NCBI GenBank assembly: GCA_944390575.1
Contig: CALXQJ010000017.1
Span: 1-44,275 of the forward strand
Length of the DNA stretch: 44,275 bases
Direction of reading: 5' to 3'
DNA from: an uncultured Spirochaetota bacterium
Lineage (GTDB): Bacteria; Spirochaetota; Brachyspiria; Brachyspirales; Brachyspiraceae
Shown: positions 1 through 8,527 of the stretch, one piece after another
How positions within the stretch are numbered: the first letter of the stretch is position 1
How the letters are laid out: the number at the start of each line of letters is the position of its first letter
Notes under the pieces: generated by a model
What the model saw: only the letters and a program-made list of their open reading frames with translations
Database searches by the model: none
What the model was told of the DNA's origin: nothing
Made by a program: the position numbers and the translations under genes

Positions 1-113
1 ATTAGAATATATAATTAGAATATATAATTAGAATATATAATTAGAATATATAATTAGAATATATAATTAGAATATATAATTAGAATATATAATTAGAATA
101 TATAATTAGAATA
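1..113. repeat. 13-bp tandem repeat (at least 8.7 copies)
   Basis: The unit attagaatatata repeats without a mismatch from base 1: eight complete copies followed by a nine-base partial copy. The array begins at the window edge, so its true length is unknown. It lies downstream of the terminator of the antiporter gene and contains no reading frame of note. Such arrays usually vary in copy number between strains and break short-read assemblies. Confidence 0.97.
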
Positions 114-121
114 AATTAAAT

Positions 122-156
122 AAAAATAGAGATATGAAAAATATCATACCTCTATT
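122..156 (-). terminator. Rho-independent terminator of the NhaC gene
   Basis: Arms AATAGAG (125-131) and CTCTATT (150-156) pair, followed after one mismatch by TATG/CATA, with an 8-nt loop. Read on the minus strand the hairpin runs into a T-rich tail. It sits 17 bases beyond the stop codon of the minus-strand antiporter gene. Confidence 0.75.
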
Positions 157-172
157 ATTAATATAAAAAATA

Positions 173-1798
173 TTACTCTACTCTATCATAACTACTATAA
201 AACTTAGGTGCAAGTAAAGCAAAAACGCACATAAGAATAAATCCAATTATTAAAGAAAGGAAAGGATTAGATGTAATTCCTGCAATCAAAATACCAAACA
301 ATGAAGCAATAGCAACAAGAACTGCATAAGGTATTTGAGTTGCAACATGCTCTAATAAAGGACAATTACTACCTGTAGAAGAAAGAATAGTAGTATCAGA
401 TATAGGAGAACAATGATCCCCAAAAACAGCACCACTAACAACAGCACCAACATTAATAAGAAGTATATTAATTAAGTCACTTCCAACTATTCCCTGACCT
501 TCAGCAAATCCAGTAGTAATAGGAATAATAATAGGTATAAGTATAGCAAAAGTACCCCAACTTGTACCAGTAGAAAAAGCAATAACTCCACCAAGTATAT
601 ATGCTACAACAGGTAGTATCCAATGTGGAAAATTGCCACCACTAACTGTCTCAGATAAGAATGCTCCAAGACCAAGACCACTATCCTCAGGGCTAGACTT
701 AATAACATTACCAATAGTCCAAGCTAAAACCAAAACAACCAAAGCAGGAACCATAGATTTAATACCTTCCATTATACTATGACCAGCTGTTTTAATATCT
801 AATAATCTTCTACATAAATAATAAATATACATAATAATAATAGATATGATAGCTCCATAAAATAAAGCTGCAGCCGCATCAGCATTAAGTAAAGCATCTA
901 TAACACTACTACTTCTAAAAGCATCTGCAAAATTATTAACTCCATCTTCTCCTATCATACCAAGATAAGTAGTTACAGGAAACATTATAGTACAAGATAA
1001 AATTAAAACTAAAATAGCAATAATCATATCATACCACTTAGCCTTATTATTAGACAAAACCTCCAAATCACCAGGACAATCCCCATATAACTCTCTATTA
1101 AATAAAATACCTCTCTCAGCATCTAACTCACTTCTTCTCATAGGACCAAAGTCTTTAAAAAATAAAGATATAAGAAGAACAAAAAATAAAGCAAGTATAG
1201 GATAAATAGAATAAGGTATCATTTTAAGAAAAAACTCAAATTCACTAATACTCAAATCACTAAAACCATTAGAATCTCTAATATAACTCATCACAGTTAC
1301 AACCCAAGTAGATATAGGTGCCAATATACAAACAGGTGCTGCTGTAGAATCCAAAACATAAGCTAATTTAGCTCTTGATATCTTTTTCTCATCAAATGCA
1401 GGACGCATTACTGTTCCCACAGATAAGCTATTAAAATAATCATCAATAAAAATTAGAAGTCCAAAAAACCATGTAAATACTAATAAACTTTTTTTAGTCT
1501 TTAAATATCTACTAGCCCAAATACCAAATGCTGTAGTAGCTCCTGTTTTAGAAAGTAAAGAAACAAAAGCACCAAGTAATGCACAAAATAATAATATTCT
1601 AATATTCCAACTATCAGATGCCATATCTGCTACTTTATCTGTAAATAATACAATAGCCTCAAAAAGATTGCCATTTGCAATAATAAGTGTTCCCGAAATA
1701 ACTCCAATAGTAAGAGAAATTATTACCTCTTTTGTAATAAGAGCTAATACTATTGCTATTAGTGGAGGAATTATCCCCAAAAGTCCATAGTGTTCCAT
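173..1798 (-). CDS. Na+/H+ antiporter, NhaC family
   Basis: A 541-residue integral membrane protein with about a dozen hydrophobic segments, of the NhaC-type Na+/H+ antiporter family (Pfam Na_H_antiporter). Family-typical stretches are visible: IDDYFNSLSVGTVMRP near residues 118-133, DSTAAPVCILAPISTW near 150-165, and GDHCSPISDTTILSSTGS near 460-477, where charged and Ser/Thr residues sit inside membrane segments. It probably exchanges Na+ for protons, but some family members carry organic substrates such as amino acids or lactate/malate, so the substrate is not proven. The start is well supported: AGGAG lies 6 nt upstream of the ATG. It looks monocistronic, with a hairpin terminator on its 3' side. 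Confidence 0.88.
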   Translation of the reverse strand: MEHYGLLGIIPPLIAIVLALITKEVIISLTIGVISGTLIIANGNLFEAIVLFTDKVADMASDSWNIRILLFCALLGAFVSLLSKTGATTAFGIWASRYLKTKKSLLVFTWFFGLLIFIDDYFNSLSVGTVMRPAFDEKKISRAKLAYVLDSTAAPVCILAPISTWVVTVMSYIRDSNGFSDLSISEFEFFLKMIPYSIYPILALFFVLLISLFFKDFGPMRRSELDAERGILFNRELYGDCPGDLEVLSNNKAKWYDMIIAILVLILSCTIMFPVTTYLGMIGEDGVNNFADAFRSSSVIDALLNADAAAALFYGAIISIIIMYIYYLCRRLLDIKTAGHSIMEGIKSMVPALVVLVLAWTIGNVIKSSPEDSGLGLGAFLSETVSGGNFPHWILPVVAYILGGVIAFSTGTSWGTFAILIPIIIPITTGFAEGQGIVGSDLINILLINVGAVVSGAVFGDHCSPISDTTILSSTGSNCPLLEHVATQIPYAVLVAIASLFGILIAGITSNPFLSLIIGFILMCVFALLAPKFYSSYDRVE

Positions 1799-2099
1799 TG
1801 TTTTCTCCTTTTTCTCCTTTTAGAAAAATATTATAAAATGTTTATATATTGAAATTGTATTTTATGTTTATAGTAATAAAAAAAAGCCCCTTTATAATAA
1901 AGGAGCTTTTTTATTTTTTTAAACTTTAATCAACTGCTTAAAAACAAATATCAACTCCAACAGAAATGAAGCTTTTTGTGTTTTTTTACAGTTATAAACA
2001 TAAAATATATTTCCAATATTCTTTATTTCTTTATATAGTATTATATTCAAATAATATGATTTGTCAAACAATAATATAAACTTTTTTATAAAAAAATGA
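1799..2099. other. Intergenic region, about 300 bases
   Basis: This holds the 5' region of the antiporter gene (two AGGAG-like motifs at 1805-1817 on the minus strand), the terminator at 1878-1912 and about 180 bases of AT-rich sequence beyond the porin-like gene's stop. A 67-codon frame across 1919-2122 starts at TTG inside the neighbouring gene and looks like chance. I see nothing else in it. Confidence 0.6.
1878..1912 (-). terminator. Terminator downstream of the porin-like gene
   Basis: AAAAGC.CCTTTAT (1882-1895) pairs with ATAAAGG.GCTTTT (1898-1911), with a single C/A mismatch. The arms are bordered by A and T runs, so the hairpin could stop transcription both ways. The gene it serves is the minus-strand outer-membrane protein gene ending at 2100. 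Confidence 0.8.
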
Positions 2100-3383
2100 T
2101 TATTTGCCCCAAACTCCACCAAATTTATAACTTAAACCTATATAAAAATCATTATCAACAGTATAATGCTTACCACCATAATCAGCATAAGAAATAGCCC
2201 CAACTTGATAACGCTCTTCAAGTTCATAATATTGATAATTATTTGCAAAAACTTCATCATAAGTAAAAGTATCAGAAATCATAATCTTAAAGTCATCAGT
2301 AACATTAAATGTAATTTTTAAGAAAGCTCTATATTTAGGTTTAAAAATATCCATAGAATCTGAATATATATTATTATCCCAAATACCAACATGCGTAGTA
2401 ATATCAATAATCCAAAGCTTACGTATCTCAAAAAATACAAAACCACTCATAGCATAAAGAGGAGTATTAGACACCACTGTTTGTATAGAAAAATCTGTAA
2501 AATAACCTTGATTATAATGATGAAGATTAGTATTTTCATATCCTGGTAAATAATCGCTCTGCCCTCTTATACCATGCCTAAACCAAAAACCTTCTATTCC
2601 AGCTGTAATATTTCCATCTTTTCCATTTTTAAAGTAGAAAAAAGCATTAACGCCATCTCCCCACTCTTTTATAGGAATAGATCCAATCTCAGTCACATAT
2701 CCAGCAACACCAGTATGAACATAATCATTACTATAAGATATTTTAGCCATAAGACCCTTAGAAGAATTAGCATCAAGTCCCTGTTCTCCATTAACCATTC
2801 CAACACCTATAAAAACTCCATAAAAAGAAGATTCAAGCATAAGCCCTGTATCATATCTTGGTATAAGCTGAGAATCATACCCTATAGGTAAATCACGAGG
2901 ACCAGATAATACAGTAGCCTTATTACTACTAACTGTATGAACATAAAATAGTGAAGGAAAATAAGACTTCATAGGTATATTATTCATATAAGGCTCTAAT
3001 ACACCTACTCTAACTCCAATATATCCAAAATTAACAAATATATTCATCTTACTAAAATCAAAAAGAGGAGGATTCATATCCTTATAAAAGCGTGCCTTAT
3101 GTGATAATGGCTCATAAACTCTTATATTCATATCAGCTGAGATAGATGCATATTTATATTCTTTAATATAATTAAGCTCTCCATCTAAAAGAACTCCAAG
3201 TGTATCTTCATTACCTGTTTGTTCTATTAAATCACTCATTCTACCATAAGCGGTTAACTCCAAAGAAGCACTTAGAACACCATATTTAGAAGTATTAGTA
3301 TCTGAAGTATCTTGTGCGAATAAAATTAAAGAAAAAGATAAATAAACTACAAGAATATGACATACTTTTAAAATATATTTCAT
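2100..3383 (-). CDS. Porin-like outer-membrane beta-barrel protein
   Basis: About 427 residues. An N-terminal signal peptide (MKYILKVCHILVVYLSFSL, then ILFAQ) is followed by alternating aromatic/hydrophobic and polar strands rich in Gly, Tyr and Phe, as in outer-membrane beta-barrels. The last strand is YIGLSYKF. I chose the ATG at 3383 because GAGG lies 8 nt before it; a longer TTG start at 3398 would put that site inside the coding sequence. The gene starts 33 bases after the dnaX stop on the same strand and may be co-transcribed with it. I cannot assign a substrate or a named family; an outer-membrane location is an inference from the signal peptide and strand pattern. Confidence 0.72.
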   Translation of the reverse strand: MKYILKVCHILVVYLSFSLILFAQDTSDTNTSKYGVLSASLELTAYGRMSDLIEQTGNEDTLGVLLDGELNYIKEYKYASISADMNIRVYEPLSHKARFYKDMNPPLFDFSKMNIFVNFGYIGVRVGVLEPYMNNIPMKSYFPSLFYVHTVSSNKATVLSGPRDLPIGYDSQLIPRYDTGLMLESSFYGVFIGVGMVNGEQGLDANSSKGLMAKISYSNDYVHTGVAGYVTEIGSIPIKEWGDGVNAFFYFKNGKDGNITAGIEGFWFRHGIRGQSDYLPGYENTNLHHYNQGYFTDFSIQTVVSNTPLYAMSGFVFFEIRKLWIIDITTHVGIWDNNIYSDSMDIFKPKYRAFLKITFNVTDDFKIMISDTFTYDEVFANNYQYYELEERYQVGAISYADYGGKHYTVDNDFYIGLSYKFGGVWGK

Positions 3384-3416
3384 AAATATCAACCTCAATA
3401 TTATTACTATAAAAAA

Positions 3417-4997
3417 TTATTCCTCAACAGATTCTACTTGTGTAGCCTGTAGACGAGTTTTTAATTTATCTATCATATCGCCTTCTATTTGTTTTTGAAA
3501 TTGAATAGATACATCTTTATTTTTTGTAAAATGTGGAATAGCTTGTGCTACTACATCTGATATTCTTTTATCAGATGATACCATTTCATAAATATGAGAA
3601 GGTAATGCAACTATTAATGTAGCTCCTCTACTTTCTATAGGACTTCCTTGAGATAATAAAGAATATATAGTTGGACTTTCTTTTTCAACATAAGATAATA
3701 TTTTATTATAAAATATTTGTCTTTTATCACTTGGATTAAGTGGAACATCTGGTACTGGTTTATTATTATTACTTGAAATATTCTCTTCTTTATGTTTAGA
3801 GTTATTAGTAGGCATTGCAGAAGAATAAGAATTATAATCATTATTATCAGAAGATACCACAGAAGAAGAAGATATAATATCAACAGCACGAATAAGATTA
3901 TCAGTATTTAATAAAAGTAGCATACGCATTTCAAATATAGTTCTTGTATTAGTAGCAGTTCTAACTCTCTCTTCTACTGTAAGAATATAATCTAATATAC
4001 GCTCAATCTCATCATCAGAATAAAAATTAGCAACATCTCTTAAATCATCTCTCTCTTGCTCTGTAATCTCTAATATCTTAATATCATCAATAGAACTTTT
4101 AAGCATTAAAATAACACGCATATAATCTATCAAATTATTAATAAAAGTACGAGGCTCAACAGCATTATCAAATAAAGTCTTTACAAACTCAAAATACTTT
4201 TTCTTATCACCACTCATCATAATCTCAAAGAACTCTCGAACAAAAGAAAAATTATTTCCACCAATAACAGCTATAACATCAGAAGATGTAATATACTGTT
4301 TATCTATAGTATAAGCTATCATCTTTTCTAATATGGTCTCACTATCACGTACAGATCCTCTAGCCTGTTTTGCAATTAAAAATATAGCTTCATCATCATA
4401 TTTAATATTTTCTTTATCTAATATACCTTTTAAAACCAACTCCAAATCATTAATACCAAGTGCCTTAAAAGTATACTGTTGACAACGACTTCGTATAGTA
4501 GGCAACACTCTCTCAGCTTCAGTAGTAGCAAGTATAAATACAACATGTGAAGGAGGCTCTTCAAGAGTTTTTAAAAGTGCATTAAAAGCCTCATTTGTTA
4601 TTTGATGAACCTCATCTATAATATATATTTTATACTTTCCTGATACTGGAGATATACGAACATTTTCTATTATAGTTCTAATATTTTCTATACCACGATT
4701 AGAAGCACCATCTATCTCTATAACATCTAATGGACTACCCTCTTCTATTTGCTTACAAGATACACATTCTCCACAAGGTTTGTCGGTAGGACCATTTACA
4801 CAGTTTAATGCCTTAGCTATAATTCTTGCAAGTGAAGTTTTACCTACTCCGTGTGGTCCTGAAAACAAATAGGCATGTGCTACCTTTTTTTGAGATATTG
4901 ATTTTGATATAGTTTTTGTTATATGCTCTTGACCTATTACTTCTTCAAAAGTTCTTGGTCTATATTTTCTTGCTATTACTTTATAAGTTTTATCCAT
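3417..4997 (-). CDS. dnaX: DNA polymerase III subunits gamma/tau
   Basis: The clamp-loader ATPase subunit of the replicative DNA polymerase, 526 residues. The AAA+ core is complete: Walker A GPHGVGKT at 47-54, the four-cysteine zinc module (Cys 66, 75, 78, 81), Walker B IIDEVH at 126-131, sensor 1 ATTE at 157-160 and the SRC arginine-finger motif at 170-172. After about residue 375 comes a low-complexity Ser/Asn linker, then a C-terminal domain probably contacting polymerase and helicase. No clear Shine-Dalgarno site precedes the ATG. The usual downstream partners ebfC and recR are absent; the next gene is an outer-membrane protein. A slippery A AAA AAG occurs only at codons 37-39, too early to make a gamma-type short form. 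Confidence 0.96.
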   Translation of the reverse strand: MDKTYKVIARKYRPRTFEEVIGQEHITKTISKSISQKKVAHAYLFSGPHGVGKTSLARIIAKALNCVNGPTDKPCGECVSCKQIEEGSPLDVIEIDGASNRGIENIRTIIENVRISPVSGKYKIYIIDEVHQITNEAFNALLKTLEEPPSHVVFILATTEAERVLPTIRSRCQQYTFKALGINDLELVLKGILDKENIKYDDEAIFLIAKQARGSVRDSETILEKMIAYTIDKQYITSSDVIAVIGGNNFSFVREFFEIMMSGDKKKYFEFVKTLFDNAVEPRTFINNLIDYMRVILMLKSSIDDIKILEITEQERDDLRDVANFYSDDEIERILDYILTVEERVRTATNTRTIFEMRMLLLLNTDNLIRAVDIISSSSVVSSDNNDYNSYSSAMPTNNSKHKEENISSNNNKPVPDVPLNPSDKRQIFYNKILSYVEKESPTIYSLLSQGSPIESRGATLIVALPSHIYEMVSSDKRISDVVAQAIPHFTKNKDVSIQFQKQIEGDMIDKLKTRLQATQVESVEE

Positions 4998-5090
4998 AAT
5001 ACTATTTTAATGTCCATTATTTTTATACTAAACATAATATTCTATCAAATATACATCATTTGTCAATTTATTATTATATTATTATAATAC

Positions 5091-5687
5091 TTAATGATGT
5101 TCTTGCCATACACAATCTGTTATAAACATATCACTAAAAATTGCATTGAAAGAAGATTTTTCTGGGCTTGCAGCATATATTCCAAAAGGAAGATATTCTA
5201 TATTTTCTGATTTAAATAAATGAAATATTCGCATTTGCTTAAAGTGTACACCATCTATAGAATGTTCTATTAAAAAATCGCTATCTCTTCTACTAAGCCT
5301 GTACCACATACTTTTTATATTAGCATCTATATCAGTAGTAGCCCAATCAGAATAACCATTATTAGTAACTACGCTACCAAGTCTTTGAAATATATCATTC
5401 TCATACTCCAAAGAACTCTTAAACCAATTATCACTATCTATATAAATAATAATACCGCATTGATCATACCTACATTTAGTATCAAATTCAGTTCTAACAA
5501 CAAAGGAAAAATATTTATCTTTTATCTTAGATTGAATCATATTAGAATTGTCATTTCTAAAGCCATAATATGTTCTCTGCCAAAGATCTGTATACTCTTC
5601 TGTCTTTATTTCTACTTTATTATCATAAATTTTTACTTTATCCCTATTTACAATAGTCAAGTCCATATCTAAAAAACGTATATTCAT
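5091..5687 (-). CDS. DUF1349 family protein (concanavalin A-like fold)
   Basis: A 198-residue protein without signal peptide or membrane segment. The pattern DLWQRTYYGF..N, FSFVVRTEFDTKCRYDQCGI, WFKSSLEYEN and WYRLSRRDSDFLIEHSIDG matches DUF1349, a jelly-roll fold related to concanavalin A-like lectins and sometimes annotated as 'regulation of enolase protein 1'. Members are presumed to bind carbohydrate; no reaction is established. GGAG lies 10 nt upstream of the ATG. It precedes dnaX on the same strand with a 93-base gap and is divergent from metN. Confidence 0.82.
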   Translation of the reverse strand: MNIRFLDMDLTIVNRDKVKIYDNKVEIKTEEYTDLWQRTYYGFRNDNSNMIQSKIKDKYFSFVVRTEFDTKCRYDQCGIIIYIDSDNWFKSSLEYENDIFQRLGSVVTNNGYSDWATTDIDANIKSMWYRLSRRDSDFLIEHSIDGVHFKQMRIFHLFKSENIEYLPFGIYAASPEKSSFNAIFSDMFITDCVWQEHH

Positions 5688-5762
5688 AAAATTAAAACTC
5701 CAATTATTATACTAAATATATTATATAAATAAAACTAAATTGCAATAAATAAAACATTATCC

Positions 5763-5791
5763 TTGACATAAAGAACTTTCACTAATACAAT
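5763..5791 (+). promoter_or_regulatory. Sigma-70 promoter of metNIQ
   Basis: TTGACA (5763-5768), a 17-base spacer and TACAAT (5786-5791). The inferred leader before metN is only about 25 bases, too short for a SAM riboswitch or T-box. Confidence 0.75.
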
Positions 5792-5821
5792 ATTTTAGAT
5801 TACTATTTGGAATATTTAACT

Positions 5822-6871
5822 ATGATAATTTTAGAAAATATAACTAAAATATATAAATCAAACAACAAAAAAAAAGAATTACATGCAGTTAATGATGTAT
5901 CTTTAAAAATCAATAAAGGTGAAATATACGGTATTATAGGATTTTCTGGTGCTGGGAAATCTACTCTTGTTCGATGTATTAATTTATTAGAAAGACCTAC
6001 TTTTGGAAAAGTTTTTGTAGATGGTATAGAACTTACTTCTCTTAAAAATAAAGAATTAAGAGAAAGAAGAAAAAAAATAGGAATGATATTTCAACAATTT
6101 AATTTATTTGCCTCAAGAACTGTATATCAAAATGTAGCCTATCCTCTTAAAGGACTTTCAAAAGAAGAAGTAGAAAATAAAGTAATGTATTTATTAGAGT
6201 TAGTTGGTATAAAAGATAAAGCATACTCATACCCATCGCAATTAAGCGGGGGACAAAAACAAAGAGTAGCTATTGCAAGAGCTCTTGCTAATGAACCTAA
6301 TATACTACTATGTGATGAAGCTACAAGTGCATTAGACCCTAAAACTACTCACTCTATACTTGAACTATTAAAAAAGTTAAATAAAACTCTTGGTATTACT
6401 ATTGTTATCATAACACACGAGATGAATGTTGTTAAAGAAATATGTCATAGAGTAGCTGTTATGAGTAATGGAGAGAAAATAGAAGAAGGAAATATTTTTG
6501 ATATATTCTCAAACCCAATGCATAAAGTAACAAAAGATTTTATAGATACAACTTCAAATGTCTCTAAGATATATTCACTTGTAGAAGAAGATAATGAACT
6601 TATTAAAATTAATGATAATGAATGTATATTAAGACTTAAGTATAAAAAAGACTCTGTTGTTGAACCTTTGGTTTCTAAGATATCAAGAGAGTTTAATGTG
6701 GATGTTAATATATTATTTGCTAATATTGAACTTGTGGATGATGCTCACTTTGGGGGGCTTGTTGTAAAAATGCATCAATTAAAAAGCGATGGGATTAATA
6801 AAGCTATTAAATTCTTAAAAGAAAAAAATGTGGATGTGGAGGTTATAGTTGATGTTAGAAATACTAAATAA
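5822..6871 (+). CDS. metN: Methionine ABC transporter ATP-binding protein MetN
   Basis: The ATPase of the D/L-methionine importer, about 349 residues. The ABC domain shows Walker A GFSGAGKST (40-48), the Q-loop in IGMIFQQFNLF, signature LSGGQKQR, Walker B ILLCDEATSALDP and the switch His in IITHEMN. The C-terminal segment of about 85 residues has the pattern of a NIL domain, which in MetN binds methionine and inhibits transport when the cell is replete. I chose the ATG at 5822, which matches the family N terminus (MIILENITKIY), over an upstream TTG at 5807. It overlaps metI by 20 bases, and metQ follows, giving the classical metNIQ order. Confidence 0.95.
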   Translation: MIILENITKIYKSNNKKKELHAVNDVSLKINKGEIYGIIGFSGAGKSTLVRCINLLERPTFGKVFVDGIELTSLKNKELRERRKKIGMIFQQFNLFASRTVYQNVAYPLKGLSKEEVENKVMYLLELVGIKDKAYSYPSQLSGGQKQRVAIARALANEPNILLCDEATSALDPKTTHSILELLKKLNKTLGITIVIITHEMNVVKEICHRVAVMSNGEKIEEGNIFDIFSNPMHKVTKDFIDTTSNVSKIYSLVEEDNELIKINDNECILRLKYKKDSVVEPLVSKISREFNVDVNILFANIELVDDAHFGGLVVKMHQLKSDGINKAIKFLKEKNVDVEVIVDVRNTK

Positions 6872-7532
6872 AATAATACCTAATGTTATGAGCGATTTAC
6901 CTAAACTATATACAAGTATTATTCAAACTTTTGTTATGATGATACAATCTGGTATTATATCTTTTATAGTTGGTGGTATATTGGGTGTACTTTTAATAGT
7001 GACAAAAAAAGATGATATATTAGAAAATATTATTTTATATGAAATTATAAGTAAGATTATAAATTTCTTTAGAGCTGTACCTTTTATTATATTATTAGCA
7101 ATGCTTGTTCCTCTAACAAGATTAATAATGGGTACTTCTATTGGAATAAAAGGTGCTATTATACCTCTAATATTTGGTACAGCTCCATTTTTTGCAAGAC
7201 AAGTTGAAAGTGCCTTATCTGAAGTGAATTATGGACTAATAGAAGCAGCACTTGCTATGGGGTCTTCACCTATTGCTATTATTTTTAGAGTATATCTAAA
7301 AGAGAGTATAGCAGCTATTACACGTGCTACTACTATTACTTTAATAAGTCTTTTGGGGCTTACTGCTATGGCTGGTGCTGTTGGAGCTGGTGGGCTTGGT
7401 ACTTATGCTATACAGTCTGGATACTATAGAAATAGGTTAGATATTATATATGTATCTGTTATATTACTTGTTATTATAGTTGGAATTATTCAGGCTATTG
7501 GAAATTACATTGTAAAAAAATATACTAGATAA
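6852..7532 (+). CDS. metI: Methionine ABC transporter permease MetI
   Basis: The membrane channel of the methionine importer, about 226 residues with five or so hydrophobic helices. The inner-membrane-component loop contacting MetN is visible as EAALAMGSSPIAIIFRVYLK, followed by the family-typical AGAVGAGGLGTYAIQSGY. The ATG at 6852 is preferred to a TTG one codon earlier; GGAGG (6838-6842) lies 9 nt upstream, inside metN. The overlap with metN indicates translational coupling. Confidence 0.94.
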   Translation: MLEILNKIIPNVMSDLPKLYTSIIQTFVMMIQSGIISFIVGGILGVLLIVTKKDDILENIILYEIISKIINFFRAVPFIILLAMLVPLTRLIMGTSIGIKGAIIPLIFGTAPFFARQVESALSEVNYGLIEAALAMGSSPIAIIFRVYLKESIAAITRATTITLISLLGLTAMAGAVGAGGLGTYAIQSGYYRNRLDIIYVSVILLVIIVGIIQAIGNYIVKKYTR

Positions 7533-7562
7533 TTTTTTTAATATATTTTAAGGAGAAAATGA

Positions 7563-8387
7563 ATGATAAAAAAAGTATTATTAATAACTTTAATAATTAG
7601 CTCTATTTTTATTATTTCTTGCGGAAGTAATAAAAAAGAGGATGCTAATTTAGAAACAGTAAGAATAGGATTTGTTGGCGAATCTGACTATCAAATTTGG
7701 ACACCTCTTATAGAACCTTTAAAAGAAAAAGGAATAAAAATAGAATTAATATCTTTTGCCGACTATATTATTCCAAATCAGGCTCTTAATGATGGCGAAA
7801 TAGATTTAAATGCTTTTCAACATCATGCTTTTTTAAACAATGAAGTTCAAAATAAGGGATATAAAATAGAAGCTATAGCAGATACTTATATATCTTCTAT
7901 GAATATTTATTCTAAAAATATTACAAATGTTAATCAAGTAAAAGATAAAGATAAAGTTGCTATACCTAATGATCCTTCTAATGGAGGAAGAGCTTTAAAG
8001 GTATTAGAGGCTGCTGGCCTTATTAAGGTTGATCCTGCTAAAGGAGATTCACCTACTGTTGCTGATATCACAGAAAACAAATTAAATATAGAAATAGTAG
8101 AGGTTGATGCTGGTAGTATATTCTCTTTACTTCCTGATGTTGCTTGTGCTGTTATTAATGGTAATTTTGCTGTAGATTTTGGTCTTAATCCTGGAAGTGA
8201 TTATATATTTAAAGATGATCCTTCTATATATACAGGAAATGCTTTTATTAATTTGATGGCTGTTAGAAGTGAAGATAAAGATAAAGAAGTATATAAAAAG
8301 CTTATAGAAACTTATCAGTCTAAAATAGTGGAAGATGTGCTTATTAATAACTTTAAAGGAGCATACATCCCTACTTGGACAAAGTAA
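7563..8387 (+). CDS. metQ: Methionine-binding lipoprotein MetQ (NlpA family)
   Basis: The substrate-binding protein of the importer, 274 residues. A lipoprotein signal peptide ends in FIISC with the lipidated cysteine at 20. Family motifs include the VRIGFVGESDYQIW start of the mature domain, GEIDLNAFQHHAFL, VAIPNDPSNGGRAL and CAVINGNFAVDFGL. AGGAG lies 7 nt before the ATG and the gene follows metI by 30 bases. In Brachyspira, MetQ-like lipoproteins of about 30 kDa (the blpGFEA products and Bhlp29.7/BmpB) are described surface antigens; this gene belongs to the same broad family, but I cannot say which named locus it matches, if any. Confidence 0.93.
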   Translation: MIKKVLLITLIISSIFIISCGSNKKEDANLETVRIGFVGESDYQIWTPLIEPLKEKGIKIELISFADYIIPNQALNDGEIDLNAFQHHAFLNNEVQNKGYKIEAIADTYISSMNIYSKNITNVNQVKDKDKVAIPNDPSNGGRALKVLEAAGLIKVDPAKGDSPTVADITENKLNIEIVEVDAGSIFSLLPDVACAVINGNFAVDFGLNPGSDYIFKDDPSIYTGNAFINLMAVRSEDKDKEVYKKLIETYQSKIVEDVLINNFKGAYIPTWTK

Positions 8388-8411
8388 TATTAATAATATT
8401 TACACATACAT

Positions 8412-8455
8412 AATACTATAGATATTATTATATATGTATAGTATTTTTGTTTTCA
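8412..8455 (+). terminator. Terminator of metNIQ
   Basis: AATACTATA (8412-8420) pairs perfectly with TATAGTATT (8437-8445), followed by a T-rich tail. It lies 24 bases beyond the metQ stop. Confidence 0.75.
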
Positions 8456-8458
8456 TTA

Positions 8459-8488
8459 TTGACAAAAAATACTTATTTAGTGTAAAAT
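8459..8488 (+). promoter_or_regulatory. Promoter of the TPR gene
   Basis: TTGACA (8459-8464), an 18-base spacer and TAAAAT (8483-8488), directly preceded by TG. It stands just after the metQ terminator. Confidence 0.6.
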
Positions 8489-8527
8489 ATAAATGTATTA
8501 TTGTACTTTAAGGCTTATAAATATTTT

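Noticed and set aside
1..113. CRISPR array at the left-edge repeats
   Set aside because: Units are 13 bp and directly joined, with no spacers; likewise the 5-bp array at the right end.
1919..2122. 67-codon minus-strand frame
   Set aside because: TTG start inside the porin-like gene, no ribosome site, AT-driven composition, and it crosses the terminator side of that gene.
3635..3889. 84-codon frame inside dnaX
   Set aside because: Low-complexity Leu/Ile-rich shadow of the Ser/Asn linker coding region in another frame.
4883..4891. A AAA AAG slippery heptamer in dnaX, in the same phase as the E. coli gamma frameshift site
   Set aside because: It lies at codons 37-39, so frameshifting would give only a tiny peptide, not a gamma-type subunit. 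Probably chance in an A-rich gene.
5769..5821. SAM riboswitch or T-box before metNIQ (and likewise before metK)
   Set aside because: Leaders after the inferred promoters are only about 25 bases; no conserved riboswitch core is visible.
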